Source of the DNA: an uncultured Alistipes sp.
GTDB taxonomy: Bacteria > Bacteroidota > Bacteroidia > Bacteroidales > Rikenellaceae
Length of the DNA stretch: 39,945 nt
Assembly (NCBI GenBank): GCA_947623965.1
Contig: CANQIF010000018.1
Span: forward strand, 1 to 39,945
Direction: 5' to 3'
The position numbers and the translations under genes are program-made. Positions 8,642-15,772 of this stretch are shown piece after piece. The number at the start of each line of letters is the position of its first letter. The first letter of the stretch is position 1. The notes under the pieces are model-generated. The model worked only from the letters and a program-made list of their open reading frames with translations, was not told the origin of the DNA and ran no database searches.

Positions 8642-8881
8642 GCTTCGTGCAACGGACATATAATTGATGAAAGTGTAATCGCTTTTGTCCTTGTTCCGAA
8701 ATCTGGAAAATTTCGTCATGCTACAGGGAAGGCAAGCACACTCGTCACCTGGTATTGGCTCGTTATGGCAGCTCCTTTGCTCCATGCCCCGATACGGGTG
8801 TGGGGTATTGTTTATTTGTAGCATAGGCATTCCAGAGCCTCGGAACGGATAGACGATTCAGCTCCACACTTTTCATTTTTT
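8642..8881 (+). ncRNA. Candidate 6S-like structured RNA, about 180-nt rod
   Basis: Paired segments nest continuously: AATCG 8677-8681/CGATT 8854-8858; GTCC 8687-8690/GGAT 8847-8850 (one G-U); GTTCCG 8693-8698/CGGAAC 8841-8846; TCTGGAA 8702-8708/TTCCAGA 8830-8836; ATGCTACA 8718-8725/TGTAGCAT 8817-8824. Then comes a large bubble (8726-8745 against 8801-8816), and a terminal arm CACC/GGTG, GTATTGG/CCGATAC (8752-8758/8789-8795, one G-U), and ATGG(C)AGC/GCTCCAT. Closing stem, large central bubble and terminal stem over about 182 bases is the layout of 6S RNA, which binds RNA polymerase as an open-promoter mimic. The SRP RNA signature is absent. The 3' end is uncertain; T-rich sequence lies at 8870-8881. 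The 67-codon minus-strand frame over it (8627-8830) is probably spurious. Structure is seen; identity as 6S (or the Bacteroidales-1 class) is inferred. Confidence 0.6.
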
Positions 8882-8898
8882 ACGACAACGTATCTTCG
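8870..8898 (+). promoter_or_regulatory. Weak candidate promoter of the small lipoprotein
   Basis: TTTT at 8870-8873 and TATCTTCG at 8891-8898 (seven of eight) with a short 17-base spacer. The gene could also be read through from the upstream RNA promoter. Confidence 0.35.
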
Positions 8899-8931
8899 GA
8901 GCCGGGGTACACCCTAAAAATTTACAAACAA

Positions 8932-9366
8932 ATGAAACGTTCTTTTCGTTTGATGATGGCGGTTTGCGCCGTTCTGTGTGCCATGACAGTCGCTTCGTGC
9001 AGCAGCGACGACGACGGACCCGTTGATGCGGCCTCTCTGGTCGGCCGCTGGGAGCTGTACAAGGATTACGACGGCGAAGCGGACGAGTGGGACGATGAAT
9101 ACGGCGAAGGCATCGATCTTTGGATCTATGAATTCTGCGCGGACGGCCGTTGCATCAGTACCGACGGATATCGGAGCGAAACGTGCCTTTACAGCGTAGA
9201 CGGCAACATCTTGGTTATCTATGAGCAGGATCCCGATGAGCCCGATGCCGACCGCATTCGGATCGAAAAACTGACAGCTGCGGAACTGGTGCTCGCCTAT
9301 GACTGTATAGGCGATTTCGACGGAAAACACTACACGGACAGGGAGTATTACAAACGGATCGATTGA
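8932..9366 (+). CDS. Small acidic lipoprotein with lipocalin-like fold
   Basis: A 144-residue protein with a clear lipoprotein signal (MKRSFRLMMAV...ASC, Cys23) followed by an SSDDD linker, typical of surface or periplasmic lipoproteins of this phylum. The segment SLVGRWELYKD near residue 35 and the alternating beta-strand pattern to the end (FCADGRCIS, YSVDGNILVIY, ELVLAY) resemble the lipocalin-like domains often found in Bacteroidetes lipoproteins. The mature protein is rich in Asp and Glu. No partner gene is adjacent: a structured RNA lies upstream and a convergent gene downstream. Function unknown. Confidence 0.8.
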   Translation: MKRSFRLMMAVCAVLCAMTVASCSSDDDGPVDAASLVGRWELYKDYDGEADEWDDEYGEGIDLWIYEFCADGRCISTDGYRSETCLYSVDGNILVIYEQDPDEPDADRIRIEKLTAAELVLAYDCIGDFDGKHYTDREYYKRID

Positions 9367-9508
9367 TCGGCCGTCTCATTCGGATTCCCTGCCCGAAGGG
9401 CCGGATGCCGGCTGCCCTTTGTCCCGGGAAAGGGGCCTCTGCCGTGCCTCTTCTCTTTTGATCGGGATAAGGGGGGTGGAAATTTGTTGGAGCAGGGAGC
9501 GGGAAAAG

Positions 9509-9586
9509 CAAGAGCCGCCCGAAGATGTGCGCAACGGCTCTTGTTTCGTGCTCTTTGCGGCCGGCGCCTCCAAGGTTGCGCCGGCC
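9509..9586. terminator. Two hairpins between convergent genes
   Basis: CAAGAGCCG (9509-9517) pairs with CGGCTCTTG (9535-9543), followed by TTT, a weak plus-strand terminator after the lipoprotein. GGCCGGCGC (9559-9567) pairs with GCGCCGGCC (9578-9586), a 9-bp stem without a T-tract. The 318-base gap 9367-9684 otherwise holds no gene. Confidence 0.6.
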
Positions 9587-9623
9587 GGTACTCTTCTGCA
9601 GGGTCTCGTCGCCGGCCGCGACA

Positions 9624-9665
9624 AAAAGACGGCCGGCCTCCGAAAGCGGGGACCGGTCGTCTTTT
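9624..9665. terminator. Bidirectional terminator between convergent genes
   Basis: AAAAGACGGCCGG (9624-9636) pairs with CCGGTCGTCTTTT (9653-9665) with one G-U pair. The A-tract on one side and T-tract on the other serve both directions, stopping the nucleotidyltransferase transcript just after its stop codon at 9685 and any read-through from the lipoprotein. Confidence 0.85.
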
Positions 9666-9684
9666 GCAGGCGCACCGCAACTGG

Positions 9685-10596
9685 CTATTCCCATAGCTTC
9701 TCGGGGTACTTGCCCGCTGCGATCATCGCGCGGATGGCAGCCACGAGAGCCGGTTTGTCCTCCTTGTAGGTGACACCGTGCCACTGGGCGTCGGAGCGCA
9801 GCACGCGCAGCTCGGAGGTGCCGTCGGCGATCAGCCTGTTGACCATCGTCGGGATGTAGAACTCGCCCTTCAGGCGGTCGGGATTTTCACGGAACCACTG
9901 CTTGAAATAGGCCTCCGTGTGGTCGAAATAGTCGGGTGTGAAGCCGAAGAGGTTCATCGACACGGGGGTGTCTTCGGCCAGCGGATCGTCGCCGCCGTTG
10001 TCGTGGAAGACGATCCGGCCGTCGGCCAGCCGCTCGATCTTCGTGCGCTCGACCATCGAGGTGAGGTTGCCGGCCGCATCGACGCCGCAGACGCCGCGCG
10101 ACACCGTTCCGTTCTCCGAAAGGGTGCGGTTCAGGTCGTAGGCCACCATGCAGTAGCGGTCGTGCGATCCGTCGAGCTGCGAGAGGTAGGCGCCGATCGT
10201 GGCGTAGGCCTCGGCCCCGTAGAAGTCGTCGGCATTGATGACGGCGAAGGGCTCATGGATCACCCGCTGCGCCATGAGCAGCGCATGGTTCGTGCCCCAC
10301 GGCTTCACGCGTCCTTCGGGCACCGTGCACCCTTCGGGCAGATACTCCAGCTCCTGGAAAACGAACTCCACGGCGATCCGGCCGCCGAAACGCTCGGGGG
10401 TGAAGATCTCGCGGAACTCCTTCTCGAACGAGTGGCGGATCACGAAGACGACCTTGCCGAAGCCGGCACGGATCGCGTCGTAGATCGAATAATCGATGAT
10501 GGCCTCCCGGTTGGGGCCCACACCGTCCATCTGCTTGAGGGATCCGTAGCGCGAACCCATTCCGGCAGCAAGAACCAATAACGTCGGTTTGACCAT
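9685..10596 (-). CDS. Sugar-phosphate nucleotidyltransferase (NTP_transferase family)
   Basis: A 303-residue cytoplasmic enzyme that joins a nucleoside triphosphate and a sugar 1-phosphate to give an NDP-sugar. The N-terminal LVLAAGMGSRYGSLKQ (residues 6-21) is the nucleotide-binding signature, with its Lys20 in the usual place. DADDF-type catalytic context is present as INADDFYG, which holds the metal-binding Asp. The GSRYG-LKQ variant with GPNREAIIDYSIYDAI is characteristic of a Bacteroidetes subgroup annotated generally as nucleotidyltransferase; UTP-glucose-1-phosphate or dTTP-glucose-1-phosphate activity is plausible but not settled. The ATG at 10596 is chosen because it begins the conserved MVKPTLLVLAAG and lies 34 bases downstream of the promoter; the longer frame to 10797 runs into repeat sequence. 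Confidence 0.88.
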   Translation of the reverse strand: MVKPTLLVLAAGMGSRYGSLKQMDGVGPNREAIIDYSIYDAIRAGFGKVVFVIRHSFEKEFREIFTPERFGGRIAVEFVFQELEYLPEGCTVPEGRVKPWGTNHALLMAQRVIHEPFAVINADDFYGAEAYATIGAYLSQLDGSHDRYCMVAYDLNRTLSENGTVSRGVCGVDAAGNLTSMVERTKIERLADGRIVFHDNGGDDPLAEDTPVSMNLFGFTPDYFDHTEAYFKQWFRENPDRLKGEFYIPTMVNRLIADGTSELRVLRSDAQWHGVTYKEDKPALVAAIRAMIAAGKYPEKLWE

Positions 10597-10629
10597 AATA
10601 GAAATCGTTTGTTTTGTTTTCAGTGGAAA

Positions 10630-10660
10630 CAAAGATAAAAAATTCCCGTCAAAGCACCAA
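10630..10660 (-). promoter_or_regulatory. Promoter of the nucleotidyltransferase gene
   Basis: On the minus strand TTGG (10660-10657), a 19-base spacer and TATCTTTG (10637-10630). The -7 box is perfect. Confidence 0.75.
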
Positions 10661-10689
10661 GGGATCGGCGGAAAAAGGTTGCCTTCTGT

Positions 10690-11580
10690 GTCGTTGCGGG
10701 AGCTGCGCGCAAGGCGGCGGCTCTTTGTCGGAGCCGCAAATTTTGAATAAGGCTGCTGCCTTCCGGGCCCGGGCTGCAGCCGGCGGAAGGTCCGCACGGC
10801 CTTTCAAAGCTGAAATTTAAAATTGGCTGCAGTTGCTCGGTGTCTTCGGGCCGCGGCTTGCGAAGCGCACGCAGGAGCGGACCTGCGGGACGCGAGCTGC
10901 GGGCCTTCGCGGGGCGAAGCTGCGGCCCGCTGCAGTTCCATCCGGAACCGCAAATTCATAATTCAAAATTCAAGATTCAAATCAGATGGTCTGCCGGGGC
11001 TCGCTTGAGCCTATTTCCAGTTCGGGACGCAGCCTGCGGAGCACGCAAGTTCGGCTACGAACTGCGGGCCTCCGCCGCCCCCAGGCTGCGGCCCGCCGAT
11101 CCCTGCGGGATCGATTTCGTTTTGACCAGCCCGCAGCTATCGGTTAAGGTTGCGATGCTTCCGGCAAAATCGGTCGCGGAGCGACCGGCAGCCCGCAGTC
11201 GCTGACTGTCGCCGAGGTCTTTGCAGGAAATTCGGTCCGTCAGGACCGGCAGCCCGCAGCCGCCCCCGGGCGGAGGGCTGCATCCTCGCGCAGCTCGAAA
11301 GCAGGCCCCCTCCGCTCGGCTGCGGGGCTGCCTCGGACGACCTCGATACCGTCTTCGCTCGGCTGCGAGCATTGCTTCGGGTGAAATCGATGCCGCAGGC
11401 CGGTCCGTCAGGACCGAGCGGGCCGCAGCCTCCCGGCGGCGAAGGCCCGCAGCTCGCGTCCTACAGGTCTGCTTCGTGCGCGCCCTCCGTAGGCTGCAGC
11501 CCGAGTTTGTAATTTTGAAGATTGAATTTGTACCTGAATGGGTGCAGCGGCCCGCAGCTCCCTCATATCGCACATAGAAT
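10690..11580. repeat. GC-rich hairpin repeat block 2
   Basis: About 890 bases without a gene, made of repeat modules. Type-2 bodies in reverse orientation lie at about 10840-10925 and 11028-11093, separated by a CAAATTCATAATTC-type AT tract. Type-1 bodies with variable stems follow: CGGTCGC 11171-11177/GCGACCG 11181-11187, and CGGTCC 11233-11238/GGACCG 11243-11248. A forward type-2 body occupies about 11417-11507, preceded by a CGGTCC/GGACCG stem at 11401. Frames through the block are open on several strands because of base composition and are not taken as genes. Confidence 0.9.
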
Positions 11581-11635
11581 TATCCGTACGCCGCGAGCAC
11601 CTCGATAAATCTTTATTGAAATTCGATATATTTAT

Positions 11636-11666
11636 TTTGTTTTACGGATTTTTTATCTTATCTTTG
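11636..11666 (+). promoter_or_regulatory. Promoter of the outer-membrane barrel gene
   Basis: TTTG (11636-11639), a 19-base spacer and TATCTTTG (11659-11666): perfect at both boxes, within a short AT-rich island. Leader of about 85 bases. Confidence 0.85.
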
Positions 11667-11757
11667 CCCCGACGATCGCCGGAAATCGCCCGCTGTAACA
11701 ATAAAACGGCCGGACCGCGCGTTCGCCTTTTCGTGTAAAACGCAAACAGTCAGATTC

Positions 11758-14238
11758 ATGAAACGCATGCTATTGCTGCTCTCGATCGCCCTGCAGGCCC
11801 TCTTCACGGCCCAGGTCCAGGCACAATCCCAAAACCAGGTAAAAAGCCAAGCCCAGACCCTTGTGACGGGGCGTGCGGTCGGTCCCGACCGGGAGGCCGT
11901 GGGTTATGCCACGGTCGCCGCCCTGCGCGACTCGCTGCCCGTGGCGGCCGTCGCCGCCGATGCTTCGGGCCGCTTCTCGCTTCTGATCAAACAGCCGGGC
12001 GACTACACCCTCTCGATCTCGATGGTCGGCTACTCGACCCATACGCAGCCCCTCGCGGCTGCCGGCAAACCGATCGACCTGGGCGACATCGTCCTTGCAA
12101 AGGGCGTCGAGGTCGAAGCGGTGGTGCTGACCGTGCAGCGGCCGATCGTCACGGCCGACGCCGAGAAACTCGCCTACTCGGTCGAGGACGACCCCGAGGC
12201 GCAGTCGAGCACCCTCGAAGAGATCATCCGCAAGGTGCCGCAGCTCTCGATCGACGCCGACGGCAAGGTCCTCATGAACGGCCAGAGCGACTATAAGATC
12301 CTCGTCAACGGCCACGCCTCGAACGCCGTCTCGCGCAACTTTTCGGAGGTCATCAAGTCGATGCCCGCCAACACGATCAAGCGCATCGAGGTCATCACGA
12401 ACCCCTCGATGAAGTACGACGCCGAAGGAACGGGCGGCGTGCTGAACATCATCACCTCGAAAGCCCGTTTCGACGGTTACAACGGATCGCTCAATACCTC
12501 CATCCAGTTCAACGGCTCGGGCGCCCTGTTGAGCCACAACTCGGCCAACGTCGCCCTCCAACTCGACAAGCTGACCCTTTCGGCGGCTCTCTACTATTCG
12601 TTGGCCGATGGCGCGGATGAAACGTGCGGCACCTCCGATTCGCAGATCGAGAACCTGACCGAAGGCGGTTTTTACAAATACATGAATTCGGCAGGCCGCT
12701 ACGGCTTCGACTTCCGTTCGCTCTATGCCAACTTGCAGGCCAGCTACCAGATCGACTCGCTGAACCTCCTGACAGCCGAATTCTCGGCCTACGACGGCAG
12801 CAGCCGTACGCGGCAAGACAACCAAACCGAGTATCTCGACGATGCAGGCGCACCGATCACCCGCTACAACAGTTTCAACAATGCCCGGCCCGACTGGGGC
12901 GGCTACGATCTCGGTGTCAACTACGAGCACACCTTCGGCCGCGAAAACCACACGCTGACCCTCTCCGACAACATTTCGTTCGCGCCGCCGACGCACCAGC
13001 CCCTCGAAGAGCGGATCGAGAATCTCGTCGGCACGGCGGGATACGACCGGCTCTTCAGCGACAGCCGGTCGCAGAACCTCTCGAACATCCTGCAGATCGA
13101 CTACAACAACCCCTTCGCCGAGCACCACACCGTCGAGGCGGGCTTCAAGCACAGCTACAACTACGACAAGGAGCGTTCGGTCAACAGCTACGACGAGGAG
13201 CTGGAAACCAGCGGCGAATCGCGCCTCACGAAGCAGATTCTGGCCGTCTACGCCGGGTACGCCTACACGGTGCCGAAGGTCTCGTTCCGGGCCGGCGCCC
13301 GGCTCGAAAGCGCCTGGTACAAGCTCTCCAGCGACGAAGGCGGGGAGGAGGAGCGCTACACGAGCCGGCTGACGAACATCGTCCCCTACGCCTCGCTGAC
13401 GCTCACCCCCTCGCAGGGGCAGATGGTGGCCCTGAGCTACACGCAGCGGCTGCGCCGCCCGAGCGTCTCGGCCATGTCGCCCTATGTCAATGAGAGCCTG
13501 ACGACGCGCACCTACGGCAATCCCGACCTCGAAACGGGCGTCAGCCACTCGATCAACTTCCGTTACAGCTGCTTCAGCAACAAATGGACGCTGGCGCTCG
13601 GGATGACGACCAACATCTCGTCGAATCTGGCGAGCAGTTATTCGTTCGTCGATGACGAGGGCTTCATCAACTCGACCTACGCCAACGACGGCCGCATGCA
13701 GTTCTACCTCGGCGATTTCGCCCTCTCTTACCGCCCCTCGCCGAAACTGAATTTTTCGTTCAACTTGCGCGGCGGCTGGGGCAAATACCGCCTGCCGAAC
13801 CAGGGGATCGAGACCGAAGGGTGGTGCTTCGCCCAGGCGGCCAACGCGACGATCGCCCTGTGGAAGGGCGGACGCCTGACCCTCTCGGAATACCTTGCGC
13901 AGCCCGAGGTTTCGATGTCGAGCTACTACAACCGGGCATTCCTCTTCATGAACATCCGACTGGGGCAGCGCTTCCTCAAGGAGAAACTCGAATTTTCGGT
14001 CTCCGTCTCCAATCCCTTCAACAAGACGACGAAATTTTCGAGCCGCACAATCACCCCGAGTTACAGCCAGTACAGCTGCCAGGCCAACTACAACCGCGGC
14101 ATCCGCTTCTCGCTGAGCTGGCGGTTCGGCAAGCAGCAGATCGCCGTTAAGCAGACCAACCGCAAGGCCGACACGACCACCGAATCGATCGGCGGCGGGG
14201 ATAAGAGCGCCTCGGCCGGTGGCGGCATGGGGATGTAA
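11758..14238 (+). CDS. Outer-membrane beta-barrel protein (OMP_b-brl_3, TonB-receptor-like)
   Basis: An 826-residue outer-membrane protein. Signal peptide 1-22; a CarboxypepD_reg-like beta-sandwich at about 34-115 (VTGRAVGPDREAVGYATV...LSISMVGYSTH); a plug-like domain at about 125-225 (EEIIRKVPQLSIDADGKVLMNGQ, KRIEVITNPSMKYDAEGTGGVLNI); and a long beta-barrel to the C-terminus, all as in the TonB-dependent-receptor relatives grouped as OMP_b-brl_3. No SusD-like partner lies next to it, so it is not a typical polysaccharide-utilisation pair; transport or signalling of an unknown ligand is possible. It has its own perfect promoter and is flanked on both sides by GC-rich repeat blocks. The C-terminal tail after the barrel (Lys/Thr then Gly-rich) is short and polar. 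A TonB/ExbBD system that could energise it is encoded 6 kb downstream. Confidence 0.9.
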   Translation: MKRMLLLLSIALQALFTAQVQAQSQNQVKSQAQTLVTGRAVGPDREAVGYATVAALRDSLPVAAVAADASGRFSLLIKQPGDYTLSISMVGYSTHTQPLAAAGKPIDLGDIVLAKGVEVEAVVLTVQRPIVTADAEKLAYSVEDDPEAQSSTLEEIIRKVPQLSIDADGKVLMNGQSDYKILVNGHASNAVSRNFSEVIKSMPANTIKRIEVITNPSMKYDAEGTGGVLNIITSKARFDGYNGSLNTSIQFNGSGALLSHNSANVALQLDKLTLSAALYYSLADGADETCGTSDSQIENLTEGGFYKYMNSAGRYGFDFRSLYANLQASYQIDSLNLLTAEFSAYDGSSRTRQDNQTEYLDDAGAPITRYNSFNNARPDWGGYDLGVNYEHTFGRENHTLTLSDNISFAPPTHQPLEERIENLVGTAGYDRLFSDSRSQNLSNILQIDYNNPFAEHHTVEAGFKHSYNYDKERSVNSYDEELETSGESRLTKQILAVYAGYAYTVPKVSFRAGARLESAWYKLSSDEGGEEERYTSRLTNIVPYASLTLTPSQGQMVALSYTQRLRRPSVSAMSPYVNESLTTRTYGNPDLETGVSHSINFRYSCFSNKWTLALGMTTNISSNLASSYSFVDDEGFINSTYANDGRMQFYLGDFALSYRPSPKLNFSFNLRGGWGKYRLPNQGIETEGWCFAQAANATIALWKGGRLTLSEYLAQPEVSMSSYYNRAFLFMNIRLGQRFLKEKLEFSVSVSNPFNKTTKFSSRTITPSYSQYSCQANYNRGIRFSLSWRFGKQQIAVKQTNRKADTTTESIGGGDKSASAGGGMGM

Positions 14239-14239
14239 C

Positions 14240-14720
14240 CGGAGGCCCGGAGGCGGCTGTGCTTCCTTGCAAAAGCCGCAAATGAAAAATTCAAAATTAA
14301 AATTGGAGTTTGGAGTTCGGGCCGCGGCTTGCGGAGGGCGCGCAAGTTCGGATACGAACTGCGGGCCTCCGCCGCCCCCAGGCTGCGGCCCGCACGGCCT
14401 TTTCAAGGCCGTCATTCAGAATTCAAATGCGACGTTGCGGATGTTGATTGTCTGCAGATGCTTTCTGAATGGTGTATTTCGCGTCGAAATCGATCGCGAA
14501 GCGATCGGCAGCCCGCAGCCGCCCCCGGGCGGAGGGCTGCATCTTCGCGTCCCGCAGGTCCGCTCGTGCGGGCCCACCGCTCGGCTGCGGGCTGCTCAAT
14601 TCCTTACCGGAACCGCCAATGAAAAAGGAAGAATTAAAAATGAAAAATTATTTTCTGGCTGCAGCCCGCGATGGGTGCACGCAACTGAAAGAAGCTGCCG
14701 GCCACTTTTTTTAATAAAAA
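14240..14720. repeat. GC-rich hairpin repeat block 3
   Basis: Begins almost at the stop codon of the barrel gene. A reverse type-2 body (about 14321-14394) ends in the stem CGGCCTT 14395-14401/AAGGCCG 14405-14411. A forward type-1 element has the stem CGATCGC 14491-14497/GCGATCG 14501-14507 followed by its body to about 14600. The rest is AT-rich spacer (GAATTAAAAATGAAAAATT, about 14630-14648). No gene seen. Confidence 0.88.
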
Positions 14721-14793
14721 TTCTTCCGCAAAAAACGCCTGCCAACTCTCCGAGCTCGCCTCCGAGCCGTTCCCGAGCTGCCTCCGTCCGCTT

Positions 14794-15660
14794 CTACTCG
14801 GTCATCAGCCAGCGGGTTACGCTTTCGCTGTAGGTTTTCGAGATCGGAATGTCGGGCACCCCTTCGATGCCGAACTCCACGAAGATCCCCTCCTTCTCGC
14901 GGCGCAGCACCTTCACCCGGTTGAGGTTGATCATGTAGGAGCGGTGGCAGCGCAGGATGTTCGAGGCGGCGAGCTGCTCGCTCACCTGCTTGAGGGTCGT
15001 GCGCACCATCACCTTCTTGATGCTCTCGCCGTTCTGATACCACACGCAGACGTAGTTGTCGGCCGATTCGATCACCAGCAGGCTCTCGCGCCGCACCGAA
15101 AGCTGCATCTTGCCCTTCTCGTCGAAAAGCTGGATGTAGGCCTTCTGGAGTGCGTTTTCGTCCTCCTCGAGCCGCTTGCGGATCGTCTTGAGCTCCTTCA
15201 CGCGCTCCTGCCAGACGAAACAGATGTAGGTGATGGCGTAGGGAATGAGCAGGATGAGGATCGTCGTCAGGAGCGTGTTGCCGAAGACGCCCGTGATGTC
15301 CCGCGAGTGGGCGTCGGCCATGGCGACCGAGAAGATCGTGTAGATGAGCGTCAGGATGAGGATCTCGCAGGCGATCCAGATCATGTAGCGCAGATACGAA
15401 ATGGCGTGTTTCTTGGTATAGGCGGCCATGACGAGCCGGCTGATGGCTGCCACGACCATCCCGATCAGGGCGATGCAGAAGGCGATCAGATAGCGCTTGA
15501 CGTCCGCCGGCCAGTTGAGCCATGCGAGCAGTTCCTCACCGATCTGGTCGAAATTCAGCGGCTTGTAGATCAGGATGAAGAGCAGCGCGAAGAGCGGCAC
15601 GAAGAGAACCATCGTGATCTGGTTCTTTTTCTTGTAGATAAACGGTGGAATCGGTGTCAT
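14794..15660 (-). CDS. Membrane-anchored LytTR-family transcription regulator
   Basis: A 288-residue protein. Residues 1-160 contain four hydrophobic segments (about 16-33, 58-78, 92-112, 127-150), followed by a charged helical linker (WQERVKELKTIRKRLEEDENAL) and a C-terminal LytTR DNA-binding domain (about 185-286) with ESADNYVCVWY and ILRCHRSYMINL, the family hallmarks. It is a one-component regulator that would sense something at or in the inner membrane without a separate histidine kinase. The ATG at 15660 is preferred because it precedes the first TM; the longer frame to 15975 would overlap the divergent tamB gene. It is transcribed divergently from tamB across a 112-base region, so a regulatory link to envelope biogenesis is possible but unproven. 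Confidence 0.87.
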   Translation of the reverse strand: MTPIPPFIYKKKNQITMVLFVPLFALLFILIYKPLNFDQIGEELLAWLNWPADVKRYLIAFCIALIGMVVAAISRLVMAAYTKKHAISYLRYMIWIACEILILTLIYTIFSVAMADAHSRDITGVFGNTLLTTILILLIPYAITYICFVWQERVKELKTIRKRLEEDENALQKAYIQLFDEKGKMQLSVRRESLLVIESADNYVCVWYQNGESIKKVMVRTTLKQVSEQLAASNILRCHRSYMINLNRVKVLRREKEGIFVEFGIEGVPDIPISKTYSESVTRWLMTE

Positions 15661-15730
15661 GCGCGTCGGTTCGGTCGTAAAGTTTCGGCAAATATCCCCG
15701 ATATTGTAAGGCCGTTTGCCGAAAAAAAAG

Positions 15731-15738
15731 TAACTTTG
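15731..15738 (+). promoter_or_regulatory. Probable -7 box for tamB in the divergent region
   Basis: TAACTTTG is a full match to TAnnTTTG, 35 bases upstream of the tamB start. No clear -33 box lies 19-21 bases before it; a TTTG is present at only 12 bases. Confidence 0.5.
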
Positions 15739-15772
15739 CCAAGATTTAATAATAGGTATCCGGGCGTTATCG

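Noticed and set aside
8627..8830. 67-codon minus-strand frame and the 166-codon plus frame 8321-8821
   Set aside because: Both run over the nested stems of the structured RNA and repeat block 1; no signal, domain or promoter supports them as proteins.
8642..8881. Signal recognition particle RNA, suggested by an AGGGAAGGCAAGCAC stretch on the plus strand and a TGACGAGTGTGC stretch on the minus strand
   Set aside because: The GUCAGG...GGAA...AGCAGC apical helix is missing on both strands and the folding is a 6S-like rod.
8932..9366. Immunity or toxin partner role of the small acidic lipoprotein
   Set aside because: No toxin, secretion or polymorphic module lies near; an acidic mature protein alone is not evidence.
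10690..11580. Short open frames repeatedly encoding Arg/Ala/Gly/Pro-rich peptides in the repeat blocks
   Set aside because: The same repeat sequence is open in several frames and both strands at once, and the peptides only mirror the hairpin repeats.
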